A DNA stretch of 64,000 bases, taken from assembly GCF_900078745.1 (NCBI RefSeq), contig NZ_FKII01000049.1, positions 1 to 64,000 on the forward strand. The letters run 5' to 3'. Position 1 is the first letter of the stretch. Each line of letters starts with the position of its first letter. This document shows, in pieces, positions 18,859 to 27,725 of the stretch. The position numbers and the translations under genes are program-made. The notes beneath the pieces were generated by a model. It was not told the DNA's origin. It saw only the letters and a list, made by a program, of their open reading frames with translations, and did no database searches. Source of the DNA: Candidatus Ichthyocystis sparus (lineage in GTDB: Bacteria; Pseudomonadota; Gammaproteobacteria; Burkholderiales; 2013Ark19i).

Positions 18859-20136
18859 CTACTTACCTCCAAAACCTTCAGCCGCCATCTCCTCTCCTTC
18901 CTCTGCAACAACAGGAAGGACCTCAACTTTGCTAGCAACTAATATCAAAGAAGATATTTTATCGCATAGTGGCACCATTAGGTTAATTTCTCTTTCTATT
19001 TTATTTAAACCCTCTGCACAAATGCCCAGTCTACTAAGGTCTTTAACAACAGAAAGCTCAGCAGTTAACGAGGACTCACACCTCAAAAACAAATGAACTA
19101 AAGAACGCAACCAAGATATTCCTTTAGCAGAACAACACCGCGTGCTACCAGTGTCAGGCCTTAAAATCCACCTACCACCACAAAGTCCCACCCCCATGGA
19201 GTGAGCAATAACACCCACCAAATAACAAGAACCGGAAACTGTGTTCTTGATCCTCTGAGCTGCCGAATCTAACATTCTACGTAACTCATTATCAGTAAGT
19301 GCCTCAGAGTTGCCATCTGTAGAGGAAACACTAGCAACAGACTCTTCTGATTCTAAGCCTAAAGCATAAAAAGCATCCTTTCTTTCCCTTTGCCTCTCTT
19401 TATTTTCACGTTCGCTTTTTCTTACAGACTGAGCAACAACTGAGGAAGAATATAAAGCGCTTTCTGGACAAACTTTTGCTCCTTCAGGAAAATCTTCTAA
19501 ATCTGCAGGAACAAGAGCTGCACACATGATACGGTGGACATCACCACAAGACAAATCAACTGCACATTTAATATCTTCAAGCATTTCGTCCCTTAAACCA
19601 GAAGCTGATCTACTTAAAAGCTTCTCCATTTCTTCTGCTAGACGTGATTCAAGCATACCAACCGCACCTACATCTGATCCCTCGAAATCAAATTCTTCAG
19701 TATCACCAGGATAAAATAGTTCAACCTCCATAGCAGTTAAGGAGTAGTCACAAAAAGCACCACCATCTCTTCCTTTAGTTACCGAACTAAAATATCTACC
19801 TCCATTACCCGTTGTGGCTTCACCTGACAAATCAGTAATACTCATACCAGAGTCAGTCAAAAATCTATCTCTTATGTGTAAGTTCCTAAAATCACCACCC
19901 TCATTATCACAACAGCCACGCAACCTATGATCACGAAATGTCGAGTAACTCAACAAAACACTAGGAGATGGAACAGGCCTCAGTATTGGATCAACTGTTT
20001 CAGAAGAGGGACGTAAGAAATAGGTATGACTTCCAGGTCGAGCCGCAGAACCACCACGCCCCCTACCAGACCTTCTTCTAAAAGAAGAAGAAAGCGAACG
20101 CACAAAACTCCTACCAAATCTTCCCAACCTGTCCAT
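18859..20136 (-). CDS. Hypothetical protein with Arg-rich N-terminus (425 aa)
   Basis: Not recognised. The gene is convergent with the array and has a strong ribosome binding site (GGAGGGG six bases before the ATG). Residues 3-34 are rich in Arg, Ser and Gly (RSLSSSFRRRSGRGRGG). There is no signal peptide and no clear membrane span. Around 235-258 lies a charged helix (RKSERENKERQRERKDAF). The C-terminal third has Cys-containing hydrophobic helices (GISWLRSLVHLFLRCES). Length, Ser content and lack of homologs known to me would suit a secreted effector, but that is speculation. A basic N-terminus can also bind nucleic acid or membranes. Confidence 0.75.
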   Translation of the reverse strand: MDRLGRFGRSFVRSLSSSFRRRSGRGRGGSAARPGSHTYFLRPSSETVDPILRPVPSPSVLLSYSTFRDHRLRGCCDNEGGDFRNLHIRDRFLTDSGMSITDLSGEATTGNGGRYFSSVTKGRDGGAFCDYSLTAMEVELFYPGDTEEFDFEGSDVGAVGMLESRLAEEMEKLLSRSASGLRDEMLEDIKCAVDLSCGDVHRIMCAALVPADLEDFPEGAKVCPESALYSSSVVAQSVRKSERENKERQRERKDAFYALGLESEESVASVSSTDGNSEALTDNELRRMLDSAAQRIKNTVSGSCYLVGVIAHSMGVGLCGGRWILRPDTGSTRCCSAKGISWLRSLVHLFLRCESSLTAELSVVKDLSRLGICAEGLNKIEREINLMVPLCDKISSLILVASKVEVLPVVAEEGEEMAAEGFGGK

Positions 20137-21026
20137 ATGGATCCCCTCCGATTTTATTGTTTTATCTTTTATATGGAGTTAAATAGAGTCGAGCTTCACA
20201 AAATACAGCCACAAAAAAGAACAAAAACAAATAATGAGCGGTAAGAAATACATTACTAAGCATCTACTCTACTACTAACCCACAGGTATTACACTAAATA
20301 AAAAATCACATAAATACAAAGAGGGATATTACGTATAACACAAACAAGTACAACACAAGTAGTGGTACAACTATCGCGGCAGTTATCGAAATAGTATTAT
20401 TCGTAATCTAAAAATTGTTACAACGTATATACAAATAAAATAAGAATATGTAGCTAAATACTTAGCTAAAACTATTTATTAATAAAATTATAATAGTGGT
20501 GTTTACACTATAAAATAATGGATACAATCAAATCTATAAAAAGAATCTAAAAAGCATATAAGTAAAATTAATTACTGGTTAACAATCATAGGTAAAAATC
20601 TAGTATCAATAACATAATAAGAATATGCCCTAACATCAAGAGTAAGTAATTTACCCATAAAATTAGTTAAACAAAAACATATTGAATGAGACAAAAAAGT
20701 ATTACTTAATAATTTACTGTCGTGGTAGTTATGTCGATTAGATAAATTTGTTTGTCAATAATACTATGGTATTCTGTCAACACTTGTAACATAGGTAGTA
20801 AAGTAAGGTTCTGGCTTGCGGAATATTAAATATAACTAGATGAGCTATGTATATAATATAACTAGAAAGTTAAATTATTATGGTATTACATAAATTACTA
20901 TTGCAGCGCAAATAGCTATGCATGTAACATTTACTTGACTCTAAAGTAGAGTCTTATACTTATAGGTGGCATTTAAATAACATTGTCGCACTTGCTACTT
21001 TATATTTTTGCTATGATAGGCATAAA
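20137..21026. other. Intergenic, 0.9 kb boundary between accessory and core genes
   Basis: AT-rich, no gene. It marks the change from the array to housekeeping genes. I see no tRNA, integrase or terminal repeat that would indicate an integrated element. Confidence 0.5.
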
Positions 21027-22307
21027 TTATCTACGCGATCTGTTGCTGCGATATTGCACTCTACGAGGACTTCGTGATGATAGATCAGATGAAAAATTTT
21101 TCCACCAAGATGATATAGAATGGCTTAACTCCCCATATTCAGTTCTTAGAAGCATGAAATCATACCCTAACCTGAATCGCGGATGTGATACGAATCTACT
21201 AGCACGTGCAATAGAAGTATTCTCAAATCTGCTCTGCACCATCCATATTTCTCGAACATTTACTATTATTCTTTTTGGCAAATCATAATCATGCTCAACT
21301 AACCTGGTTACCTCATTTACTACCTTAGTAAGCGCTTGATATGAGGCAACACCAGAAGAGCGAAGATCATGCCATTCTTCCCTAACTAATGGCCACAAAA
21401 TAGCAGCAAAGAGAAAAATAACACTAACTGACTGTCCAGAAGAAACCCTACTATCGGTTTTCCTAAGTGAATTTTGCACAAACTCATCATTCATACGAGT
21501 ATATAACAGGTTCAAAAGAGGTATCCCACTATCATCTATTTCTAAGCGTCTCAATTCCTTCAAGCTAGACAAAGAATGTCCAGAAAGCAATATTTTTATC
21601 AACTCATCAAATAAACGTGCAGCTGGAACATTACTAAGTAATAAAGCTTGCTTATGTATAGCTTTAGATAAAGAACTGTCTAATGAAAAAGACAATTTCT
21701 TGGAGAACCTAATAGCGCGAAGAATACGCACAGGATCTTCACGCAAACGCTCGTTTGGTTCTCCTAGCATACGTATAACTCGTCTATTTATATCGTAAGC
21801 ACCTCCAGAGTAATCTATAATCTCTTCTGAAAACGGATTATAGTACAAAGCATTTATAGTGAAATCACGACGTTTGGAGTCCTCATATTGGGTACCATAA
21901 CGATTGTCTTCTAAGATTCTTCCAAAGGAGTCTTTATGCTCCGTTTTTAGATCTCTTCCCCTAAATGTTGTTACTTCGACATAGTCTCTCCTGTCATACA
22001 CATGCACAATACGAAAACGACGACCTATAATTCTTGAACGATGAAACAACTTGACAATATCTTCTGGATGTGCGCTAGTTGCTATATCAAAATCCTTTGG
22101 TACTCTACTTAACAGCAAATCTCTAACAGCTCCGCCAACAACAAAAGCCTCATGACCATTCTCATGCAGCGTATTAATTATAGCCAACACATTTTCTGGA
22201 AAATCATTCTTTGAAAATCCATATTTTGCAGCCGGTATAACACTAGACTTGCGATTACAGCAATTTCTTAAACGCATTATTATGCGTTGAAGGAGAAAAT
22301 CAAACAT
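21027..22307 (-). CDS. pcnB: Poly(A) polymerase I
   Basis: Adds 3' poly(A) tails that speed RNA decay, in the cytoplasm. The class II nucleotidyltransferase signature is at residues 58-77 (GGAVRDLLLSRVPKDFDIAT) with the two catalytic Asp in DFD (72 and 74). RIIGRRFRIVHV (93-103) is the pattern that separates bacterial poly(A) polymerase from CCA-adding enzyme. RRDFTINALYYNP (147-158) is the second conserved block, and RILRAIRFSKKL follows in the neck region. At 426 residues it is slightly shorter than the Escherichia coli enzyme. It lies just after hemH on the same strand, with a 30-base gap. Confidence 0.92.
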   Translation of the reverse strand: MFDFLLQRIIMRLRNCCNRKSSVIPAAKYGFSKNDFPENVLAIINTLHENGHEAFVVGGAVRDLLLSRVPKDFDIATSAHPEDIVKLFHRSRIIGRRFRIVHVYDRRDYVEVTTFRGRDLKTEHKDSFGRILEDNRYGTQYEDSKRRDFTINALYYNPFSEEIIDYSGGAYDINRRVIRMLGEPNERLREDPVRILRAIRFSKKLSFSLDSSLSKAIHKQALLLSNVPAARLFDELIKILLSGHSLSSLKELRRLEIDDSGIPLLNLLYTRMNDEFVQNSLRKTDSRVSSGQSVSVIFLFAAILWPLVREEWHDLRSSGVASYQALTKVVNEVTRLVEHDYDLPKRIIVNVREIWMVQSRFENTSIARASRFVSHPRFRLGYDFMLLRTEYGELSHSISSWWKNFSSDLSSRSPRRVQYRSNRSRR

Positions 22308-22337
22308 GTATTCACAATCCTTATAGTATACGCATCC

Positions 22338-23426
22338 CTACTCGTCGGAATCGTGAGCAGTCATAGCTCTCATTCTTATACATTCTAGCTCCTCGGCAGA
22401 AGGAGGAATTAACCAAGCACCTAATTGTTCAGAAATTATCTTTTCCAATGCATAAATCCAGAAACAACTATCGTTTAATGATGGAACAACATACAATGCC
22501 TCTCCCCCATTGCTTAAAAACGATTTCCTCAACTCAACATCAATTTCCTCCAAAGTTTCCAAACAATCCGAGACAAAGCTTGGGGAAACAATTGTAAGTT
22601 CCTTATTGCCCGAACGAGCCATATTCTTTATTACATCAATAGTATACGGTTCAACCCAAGGATTTCTACCGAATCTTGATTGAAAGCAAACCGTATACTG
22701 ATCTTCAGATAAACCTAGAGCATCTGCAATTAGTTTAGCAGTCTGATAGCAATGACAAGGATAAGGATCGCCAGACTTCCAGGAAGATTTAGGTATACCA
22801 TGAAAGCTAAATATTAATTTTTCTGTCACAGTATTACGTGACCAGAAATCTTTAATATGAAGAGCCATAGCATTTATATAAGCTTTATGGTTATGAAAAT
22901 GGTGAACTAATTTAATCTCTGGTATGTAGCGGCATTTTTTTAATAAAGAGAAAAAATAATCGTAAGCACTCCCAGTAGTGCTGCTGGAATACTGGGGATA
23001 AAGTGGGAAAAACAAAAATCTGTCACACCCCAGATTACGTAGTTCGTCATATGCCTCTTCTAATGAAGGTTTACCGTATCGCATAACATGACGAACGTGT
23101 ATAAATTGCCTATATCGACTAAATAGTCTATTCAACTGCTCAGATTGGTAGGAAGAATATACCCTAAGAGGTGATCCTTCAGGCAGCCAAATTTTACTGT
23201 ACTTGCCAATAAGGGATCGTGGACGAAATGGGAGTACCAATAAATTCAAAACAAGCTTCCAAATCCACGATGGCAATTCTACTATTCGAGAATCAGACAA
23301 AAATTCTCTTAGGTACATACGAATAGAGGAAACGGACAACGACTCTGGTGTACCTAAGTTAATTAAAATAACTCCAACAAATCTGGATTGTCCGTGTACA
23401 AAATTAGGTTCACGTTTATACTTCAT
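22338..23426 (-). CDS. hemH: Ferrochelatase
   Basis: Inserts Fe2+ into protoporphyrin IX, the last step of heme synthesis. The protein starts near a VGVILINLGTPES block (18-29), typical of the family. It contains the active-site His in FSFHGIPKSSWKSGDPY (His209), then CHCYQTAKLIADALGL, QSRFGRNPWVEPYT, and the Glu-rich SDCLETLEEI block that helps the metal pass. The length (362) is normal for proteobacteria. AGGAG stands four bases before the ATG. Together with hemF (54045), FTR1 and fur, it shows that the organism makes its own heme and regulates iron. Confidence 0.95.
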   Translation of the reverse strand: MKYKREPNFVHGQSRFVGVILINLGTPESLSVSSIRMYLREFLSDSRIVELPSWIWKLVLNLLVLPFRPRSLIGKYSKIWLPEGSPLRVYSSYQSEQLNRLFSRYRQFIHVRHVMRYGKPSLEEAYDELRNLGCDRFLFFPLYPQYSSSTTGSAYDYFFSLLKKCRYIPEIKLVHHFHNHKAYINAMALHIKDFWSRNTVTEKLIFSFHGIPKSSWKSGDPYPCHCYQTAKLIADALGLSEDQYTVCFQSRFGRNPWVEPYTIDVIKNMARSGNKELTIVSPSFVSDCLETLEEIDVELRKSFLSNGGEALYVVPSLNDSCFWIYALEKIISEQLGAWLIPPSAEELECIRMRAMTAHDSDE

Positions 23427-23512
23427 ATTCTCCTGTAAACATCCTCTGATAAATTCACGACAATATTAAAAAGACGCAACGTTAACAAGTAAAATTATAC
23501 GCCCATAGGGTA

Positions 23513-23743
23513 TCAAGGTCCCCCTATAACTAACAAAATTTCCCAAAGACGCTCATAATACTCGTAAAGTGCCATAATAATACTCGGACAATACAGAGAA
23601 GAAATATCTGATTTGTCCCTAATTAACATTCCTACTCCTGGATAAGAAACGGATAAATATAAAAACATCGCAAACAAAGTCCACTTATCAAATAGATCAA
23701 ACAGTTCTTTAATAGAGCTTATGTTTTTTGAAAAATCTCTCAC
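23513..23743 (-). CDS. Hypothetical protein, coupled to the upstream gene (76 aa)
   Basis: The GTG start overlaps the stop of the preceding gene by four bases (GTGA), a sign of translational coupling. The protein has a hydrophobic part (WTLFAMFLYLSVSYPGVGMLI) and ends LLVIGGP. No family recognised. It may instead be the second half of one gene broken by a frameshift at the overlap. Confidence 0.45.
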   Translation of the reverse strand: MRDFSKNISSIKELFDLFDKWTLFAMFLYLSVSYPGVGMLIRDKSDISSLYCPSIIMALYEYYERLWEILLVIGGP

Positions 23744-24183
23744 AGCAAGAAATTTTTTTCACCATTGATGAAATACCGCTCACTGCTCTTCTCTACAAGA
23801 TGGCAAATAAAATTAACTATCTTAAATGAGAGCTCTTCAAGATTTACCAGTATCTTACACAATTCACGATACAGGGTTTTATACATAATTTTGAGAGATT
23901 GTTTCACACAATGTATATTAATAGAATTCGTTGATTCTACAAGCTGAATTGGAGAATAATCGTGATTGAGATTAATTAATACGATCTCTATACTGCCATA
24001 GTTGGTAAGCAATATAATTAAGCAGCAATAGGAAGATACTCGCAAAAACTTGGTACGATCAATATCTCTGACATATTTTTGGGAAATTTTAACTGCAATA
24101 GCAAAACATGAACATTCGAATAAAAACTTTGAAGTTAAAGAAGTAAATTTCTCTTCAGTCTCAAAATATAGATAGTTGGGCAT
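23740..24183 (-). CDS. Hypothetical protein (147 aa)
   Basis: Not recognised. Mostly helical, Cys- and Ile-rich, with a hydrophobic stretch (YCCLIILLTNYGSIEIVLINL) around residues 52-72. Together with the overlapping 76-residue frame it fills the space between hemH and nadK. In related bacteria I recall hrcA near this position, but neither frame contains HrcA-like sequence. It is either a genus-specific pair or a broken gene. Confidence 0.5.
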   Translation of the reverse strand: MPNYLYFETEEKFTSLTSKFLFECSCFAIAVKISQKYVRDIDRTKFLRVSSYCCLIILLTNYGSIEIVLINLNHDYSPIQLVESTNSINIHCVKQSLKIMYKTLYRELCKILVNLEELSFKIVNFICHLVEKSSERYFINGEKNFLL

Positions 24184-24588
24184 ATACTCGCTGTATGTCG
24201 TCTTTCATATCAAAATAAGTATGCAATATTTCATCAACATAAAATTAATAATCCTTACTAGTATGAATTTTCTATAATGATGAATGTAGGGCCAAAAATA
24301 TATCCCCCCTCCCCTTATTTTTTAGCACATATAATTGAAAAACTTAGTTATAAACTGCCTATTTGGGGAAAATGCCTAAAACTAATTAAATATCCACTAA
24401 ATATGTAATGTTCAATAAACTTAAGAAGTATCCTAGCGTTTAGCATATTAGAGTTTGTTTATAAAAATTGGCCTTTTAAGAAAGAAGTTATACTAATAAG
24501 CATAAGACATAATGTAGGATTGGTTTACTCTCAACATTTGTGACAGAATAAAGCAACTCACATTAGGTACTACTTTGTAAAGTTTCCA
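24184..24588. other. Intergenic between divergent genes
   Basis: AT-rich spacer that should hold the nadK promoter. The sequence AAAATGCCTAAAAC (near 24368) also occurs in the repeat downstream of purL (near 44822). No RNA gene seen. Confidence 0.45.
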
Positions 24589-25491
24589 ATGAAGAAAAAT
24601 TTTTCCAAAATCGGACTTGTTACTAAGGCAGATTTGCACAAAATCAATCTTGCCGCTATCGAATATGTAGTAAGGGTGTTTATAAAAAATGGTTGTATTA
24701 TTTATACAACAACAGAAATTTACAATGCACTCAAAGAAAACAACTACCCAATGATAAATAAAGTTACATTGTGTAAAATCAACCATATGCATAATTATAT
24801 CGACCTAGGAGTAGCATGCGGAGGAGATGGTACTTTCATGCATATGGCACGTGCTCTTGTAGGGCACACAATACCAATACTTGGAATACATTTCGGTCGC
24901 CTTGGTTTTTTAATGGACATAGCTGCAGGTGACCTTGAACAGCAGATAGACTTGATATTCGAGGGACATTACATAATAGAGAAACGTTTGACATTGCAAT
25001 TTAGCGCACCGCAAAATACACATAGAACTGAACCTGGACATGCAATAAATGACGTATTGGTGCATCGTGGAACGTACAACAGGTTAACGGAATTCATAAT
25101 AAAGATAGATGATTACGAGTTACCCGGAATAAGAGCAGACGGAATCGTCATTGCTTCATCAACGGGATCAACTGGGTACAGCTTGTCAGCTCAAGGCAGT
25201 GTTATTCATCCACAATTAAACGCTGTAACCTTAACACCCATATGTAGCCACGACATAGGAATCAATACCCGCCAAACAGTCTTACCAGGAAACACCAAGA
25301 TAGAGGTAAGATCAGCAGATAGCAAAACAACAGCACTGGTAGACGGTAGAGAGTACGAATATCCCATTGAGCCAGGAAAAGCAATAGAGGTAACAGGACA
25401 ATGTAACGGGCTCATAATAATCCACCCCAGAGGATACAATTATTTCGAAAGATTACTGAAAAAATTCTCACTCTCAGAAAGCCACCACTAA
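24589..25491 (+). CDS. nadK: NAD kinase
   Basis: Phosphorylates NAD to NADP in the cytosol. The kinase signature GGDGTFMHMARAL is at residues 78-90, with the catalytic Asp80. It is followed by LGIHFGRLGFLMD. The second conserved block is the NDVLVHRG region, and the substrate region includes GIRADGIVIASSTGSTGYSL (the TGSTGYSLSAGG-like loop). The 300-residue length is normal. The 3' end sits two bases from the tRNA-Glu gene, which is on the opposite strand. Confidence 0.95.
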   Translation: MKKNFSKIGLVTKADLHKINLAAIEYVVRVFIKNGCIIYTTTEIYNALKENNYPMINKVTLCKINHMHNYIDLGVACGGDGTFMHMARALVGHTIPILGIHFGRLGFLMDIAAGDLEQQIDLIFEGHYIIEKRLTLQFSAPQNTHRTEPGHAINDVLVHRGTYNRLTEFIIKIDDYELPGIRADGIVIASSTGSTGYSLSAQGSVIHPQLNAVTLTPICSHDIGINTRQTVLPGNTKIEVRSADSKTTALVDGREYEYPIEPGKAIEVTGQCNGLIIIHPRGYNYFERLLKKFSLSESHH

Positions 25492-25493
25492 TC

Positions 25494-25569
25494 TGGCGTC
25501 CCCAAGGGGATTCGAACCCCTGTTACCGCCGTGAAAGGGCGATGTCCTAGGCCTCTAGACGATGGGGAC
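25494..25569 (-). tRNA. tRNA-Glu (TTC)
   Basis: The reverse strand folds as a full tRNA of 76 bases: acceptor GTCCCCA paired with TGGGGAC, anticodon loop CTTTCAC with anticodon TTC, T arm AGGGGTTCGAATCCCC, and an encoded CCA end. Glu-tRNA is also the precursor of heme in C5-pathway bacteria. Confidence 0.96.
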
Positions 25570-25573
25570 AACT

Positions 25574-25649
<76 letters not shown>

Positions 25650-25812
25650 GGGCCGAAAGTTGTTAGACCCTAAATGTACACGCTTGCACAGGACTGTACA
25701 ACGACGGGGATTATGCCCCAATTTAATAAAAATAACCAGAACTTTTCACAGAATATGTATTTAAGTTACACCTCTACCGTACACAAAAAAACCTGCCTTT
25801 CTAATAGGAGTA

Positions 25813-26547
25813 CTAAATTAGAACATCCCTCATATTAAACATGCCTACATCGTTTTGTTGCAAGAATAAGGCTGCCCTAAGAGCACCTATAGCAAACACT
25901 TTGCGATTATGCACAATATGGGATATCTCAACATACTCACCTGTACCATAAAAAGAAGCTTTATGCTCACCCACGATCTCACCTATTCTCATAACTGAAG
26001 TATCTTTCTCAAATAGAAGGGAGCGTTTCTTTTCCATTTCACCAATTATGGAAAGCATTTCCTTCATTGTACCTGAAGGTGAATCTTTCTTTCCCCTATG
26101 ATGACGTTCGCACAATCCAATAGAAAAATCATAACTCAATAGTTCCATAGTCTTTATTAACATACTATAAACAAGATTCATCCCAACACTCATATTAGGT
26201 GACAAAACACAGCTAATCTTATGTGAAAAATTCTCTATTTTGGCCAAGGTGTCTTCTGAAAAACCGGTGGTGCCAATAACCATTTTAGTATTAGACGATT
26301 CACACAAAGGAAGTAAATGTTCTGTCCAAGCTGGATGACTAAAATCAATCAGAACATCAACATTAGATAAAGCGTCAGCAGAGGGAGTACTAACCTTAAA
26401 AGGAAGTTGGGGATTCACTGGTTGTCCAATAGAAGGACTTGTAGCTCTTGAAAAAACATTAACCAAATTAAAGGCTTTATCATGTAGCACAGCCTCTATT
26501 AGTAAATGTGACATCTGCCCGCGGCAAGAAGAAATAGCAATATTCAT
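25813..26547 (-). CDS. dapB: 4-hydroxy-tetrahydrodipicolinate reductase
   Basis: NAD(P)H-dependent step of the diaminopimelate/lysine pathway. It supplies the peptidoglycan cross-link residue. Visible motifs: the N-terminal nucleotide-binding start MNIAISSCRGQM, where the usual GxxGxMG is altered to SCRGQMS; IDFSHPAWTEHLL; IGTTGFS (91-97); LSPNMSVGMNL; and the catalytic/substrate block ERHHRGKKDSPSGT (147-160). At 244 residues it is about 20 shorter than most relatives. It sits six bases downstream of bamE, so the two are probably co-transcribed. Confidence 0.93.
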   Translation of the reverse strand: MNIAISSCRGQMSHLLIEAVLHDKAFNLVNVFSRATSPSIGQPVNPQLPFKVSTPSADALSNVDVLIDFSHPAWTEHLLPLCESSNTKMVIGTTGFSEDTLAKIENFSHKISCVLSPNMSVGMNLVYSMLIKTMELLSYDFSIGLCERHHRGKKDSPSGTMKEMLSIIGEMEKKRSLLFEKDTSVMRIGEIVGEHKASFYGTGEYVEISHIVHNRKVFAIGALRAALFLQQNDVGMFNMRDVLI

Positions 26548-26553
26548 TAATAT

Positions 26554-26853
26554 CTAATCCGAACTATAGACAGAATCTACTTTGTCATTTTCATCAAAAC
26601 AAACCCACAAAAAGCGCTGGGTGTGTGTAGTAGAGTACTTATAAAAGTAACCCTCACAATCTTGGTGAAAGGGGTCAGTAATGTTGGGAGAACCAAGTAA
26701 ATGGTAAACATCTGAGCGGGTAGTTCCAAAAGTAACTGAAGCAAATGACAACTTATCATCAGGTATACCCTGCATCACCGCCAGCTGATATCCACAGCCA
26801 GACAGTAGAAAAAGTAAAACTGTCGATAAAAAACAATAATTCAACACCTTCAC
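26554..26853 (-). CDS. bamE: Outer membrane assembly lipoprotein BamE (SmpA/OmlA)
   Basis: Part of the BAM complex that inserts beta-barrel proteins into the outer membrane. A signal peptide with lipobox LLSGC gives the lipidated Cys20. The mature part has the family pattern VTFGTTRSDVYHLLGSPNITDPFH, then a Tyr/Phe strand and WVCFDENDKVDSV. The start codon is GTG. It is divergent from fur and followed by dapB, the arrangement I recall from Neisseria and Burkholderia. Confidence 0.9.
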   Translation of the reverse strand: MKVLNYCFLSTVLLFLLSGCGYQLAVMQGIPDDKLSFASVTFGTTRSDVYHLLGSPNITDPFHQDCEGYFYKYSTTHTQRFLWVCFDENDKVDSVYSSD

Positions 26854-26975
26854 CTTTCGTAAAATTCTATAAAGAGTTAGCTACTGACCTAGGAAAAAGA
26901 ATTATACTACACTCTCGTTGAAGGCTGTTAGAATAGAAGAGAGTGTACTTTTCATTGTGTTAACCGGATACCAAA

Positions 26976-27434
26976 ATGAGCAGAGCATACCATCTAAAAG
27001 GAAGTGGTCTTAAAATCACTGTGCCACGCTTAAAGATACTGAGCTTGTTTGAAACAAGCTCAGTGCGTCATCTTTCTGCAGATGATGTCCACAAGAGGGT
27101 TCTAAATGAAAATTTAGACATAAGCCTCGCAACGGTGTACAGGGTGCTGTCCGATCTAGAGGAGGCCGGAATTCTTGTTAAACACCACTTTGAAAGTGGA
27201 AGAGCCGTTTTTGAGCTAAATAATAGCCCCCACCATGATCACATAATTTGTATTGATTGTGGCTTTGTAGAGGAATTTTTTGACGAAAGGATAGAATCCC
27301 TCCAAAACAAGGTAGCACATGAGAGAAATTTCGTCATAAAAGACCATGCTTTGCACCTGTATGTTGAATGTAGAAACGAAAATTGCCCTCATAAAAAGAA
27401 TTTAGAATCAAATAAGTATAATTTTTCAGAATGA
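26976..27434 (+). CDS. fur: Ferric uptake regulator
   Basis: Iron-responsive repressor. The N-terminal winged helix contains GLKITVPRLKILSLFE and LSADDVHKRV, with the recognition helix ISLATVYRVLSDLEEAG (49-65). The regulatory metal site SPHHDHIICIDCG (84-96) includes the HHDH cluster and Cys92/Cys95. A second pair lies in ECRNENCPHK (Cys132 and Cys137). The length (152) is standard. Divergent from bamE. The 121-base intergenic region has AT-rich stretches, but I could not identify a convincing Fur box. FTR1, hemH and hemF in the window are plausible targets by function only. Confidence 0.96.
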   Translation: MSRAYHLKGSGLKITVPRLKILSLFETSSVRHLSADDVHKRVLNENLDISLATVYRVLSDLEEAGILVKHHFESGRAVFELNNSPHHDHIICIDCGFVEEFFDERIESLQNKVAHERNFVIKDHALHLYVECRNENCPHKKNLESNKYNFSE

Positions 27435-27558
27435 TTAAACTTAAAGTGAACCTTTCCTAATTAAGCAAGTCCCAGTAACTCCGGAAGCTCTTTGGACAAG
27501 AATAAGAATAATGAGAATAACAATAATATAGCTGCTTCCCAGATTGGTAAATGTTTAC

Positions 27559-27615
27559 GGGGAAAGACCTTGTTGCGATAATAACGAACTTCGCCTCGCA
27601 TAAAGGCCTTTCCCC
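27559..27615 (+). terminator. Long hairpin with T-run after fur
   Basis: Arms GGGGAAAGACCTT (27559-27571) and AAGGCCTTTCCCC (27603-27615) pair over 13 bases with one G-T pair. The loop contains a second possible pairing (TGCGA with TCGCA). TTACTTTTT follows. It lies 125 bases after the fur stop. It could be the fur terminator or a small RNA ending in its own terminator, since the gap of 290 bases before mltD is otherwise unexplained. Confidence 0.6.
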
Positions 27616-27725
27616 TTACTTTTTATGCTAGTTTTGTACAGCCCTCAAAAGTATGGTAAATTCCTTCGCTTCTCAGTAGCTATGCTACTACTATAACTTA
27701 CGCTCTTTGTAGTCAGGAAAGCAGC

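Noticed and set aside
1-20136. Prophage or genomic island with integrase
   Set aside because: No integrase, transposase, phage structural gene or flanking direct repeat could be seen; the tRNA genes are not at the array border.
26854-26975. Fur box between bamE and fur
   Set aside because: AT-rich patches exist, but none fits the GATAATGATAATCATTATC pattern well enough.
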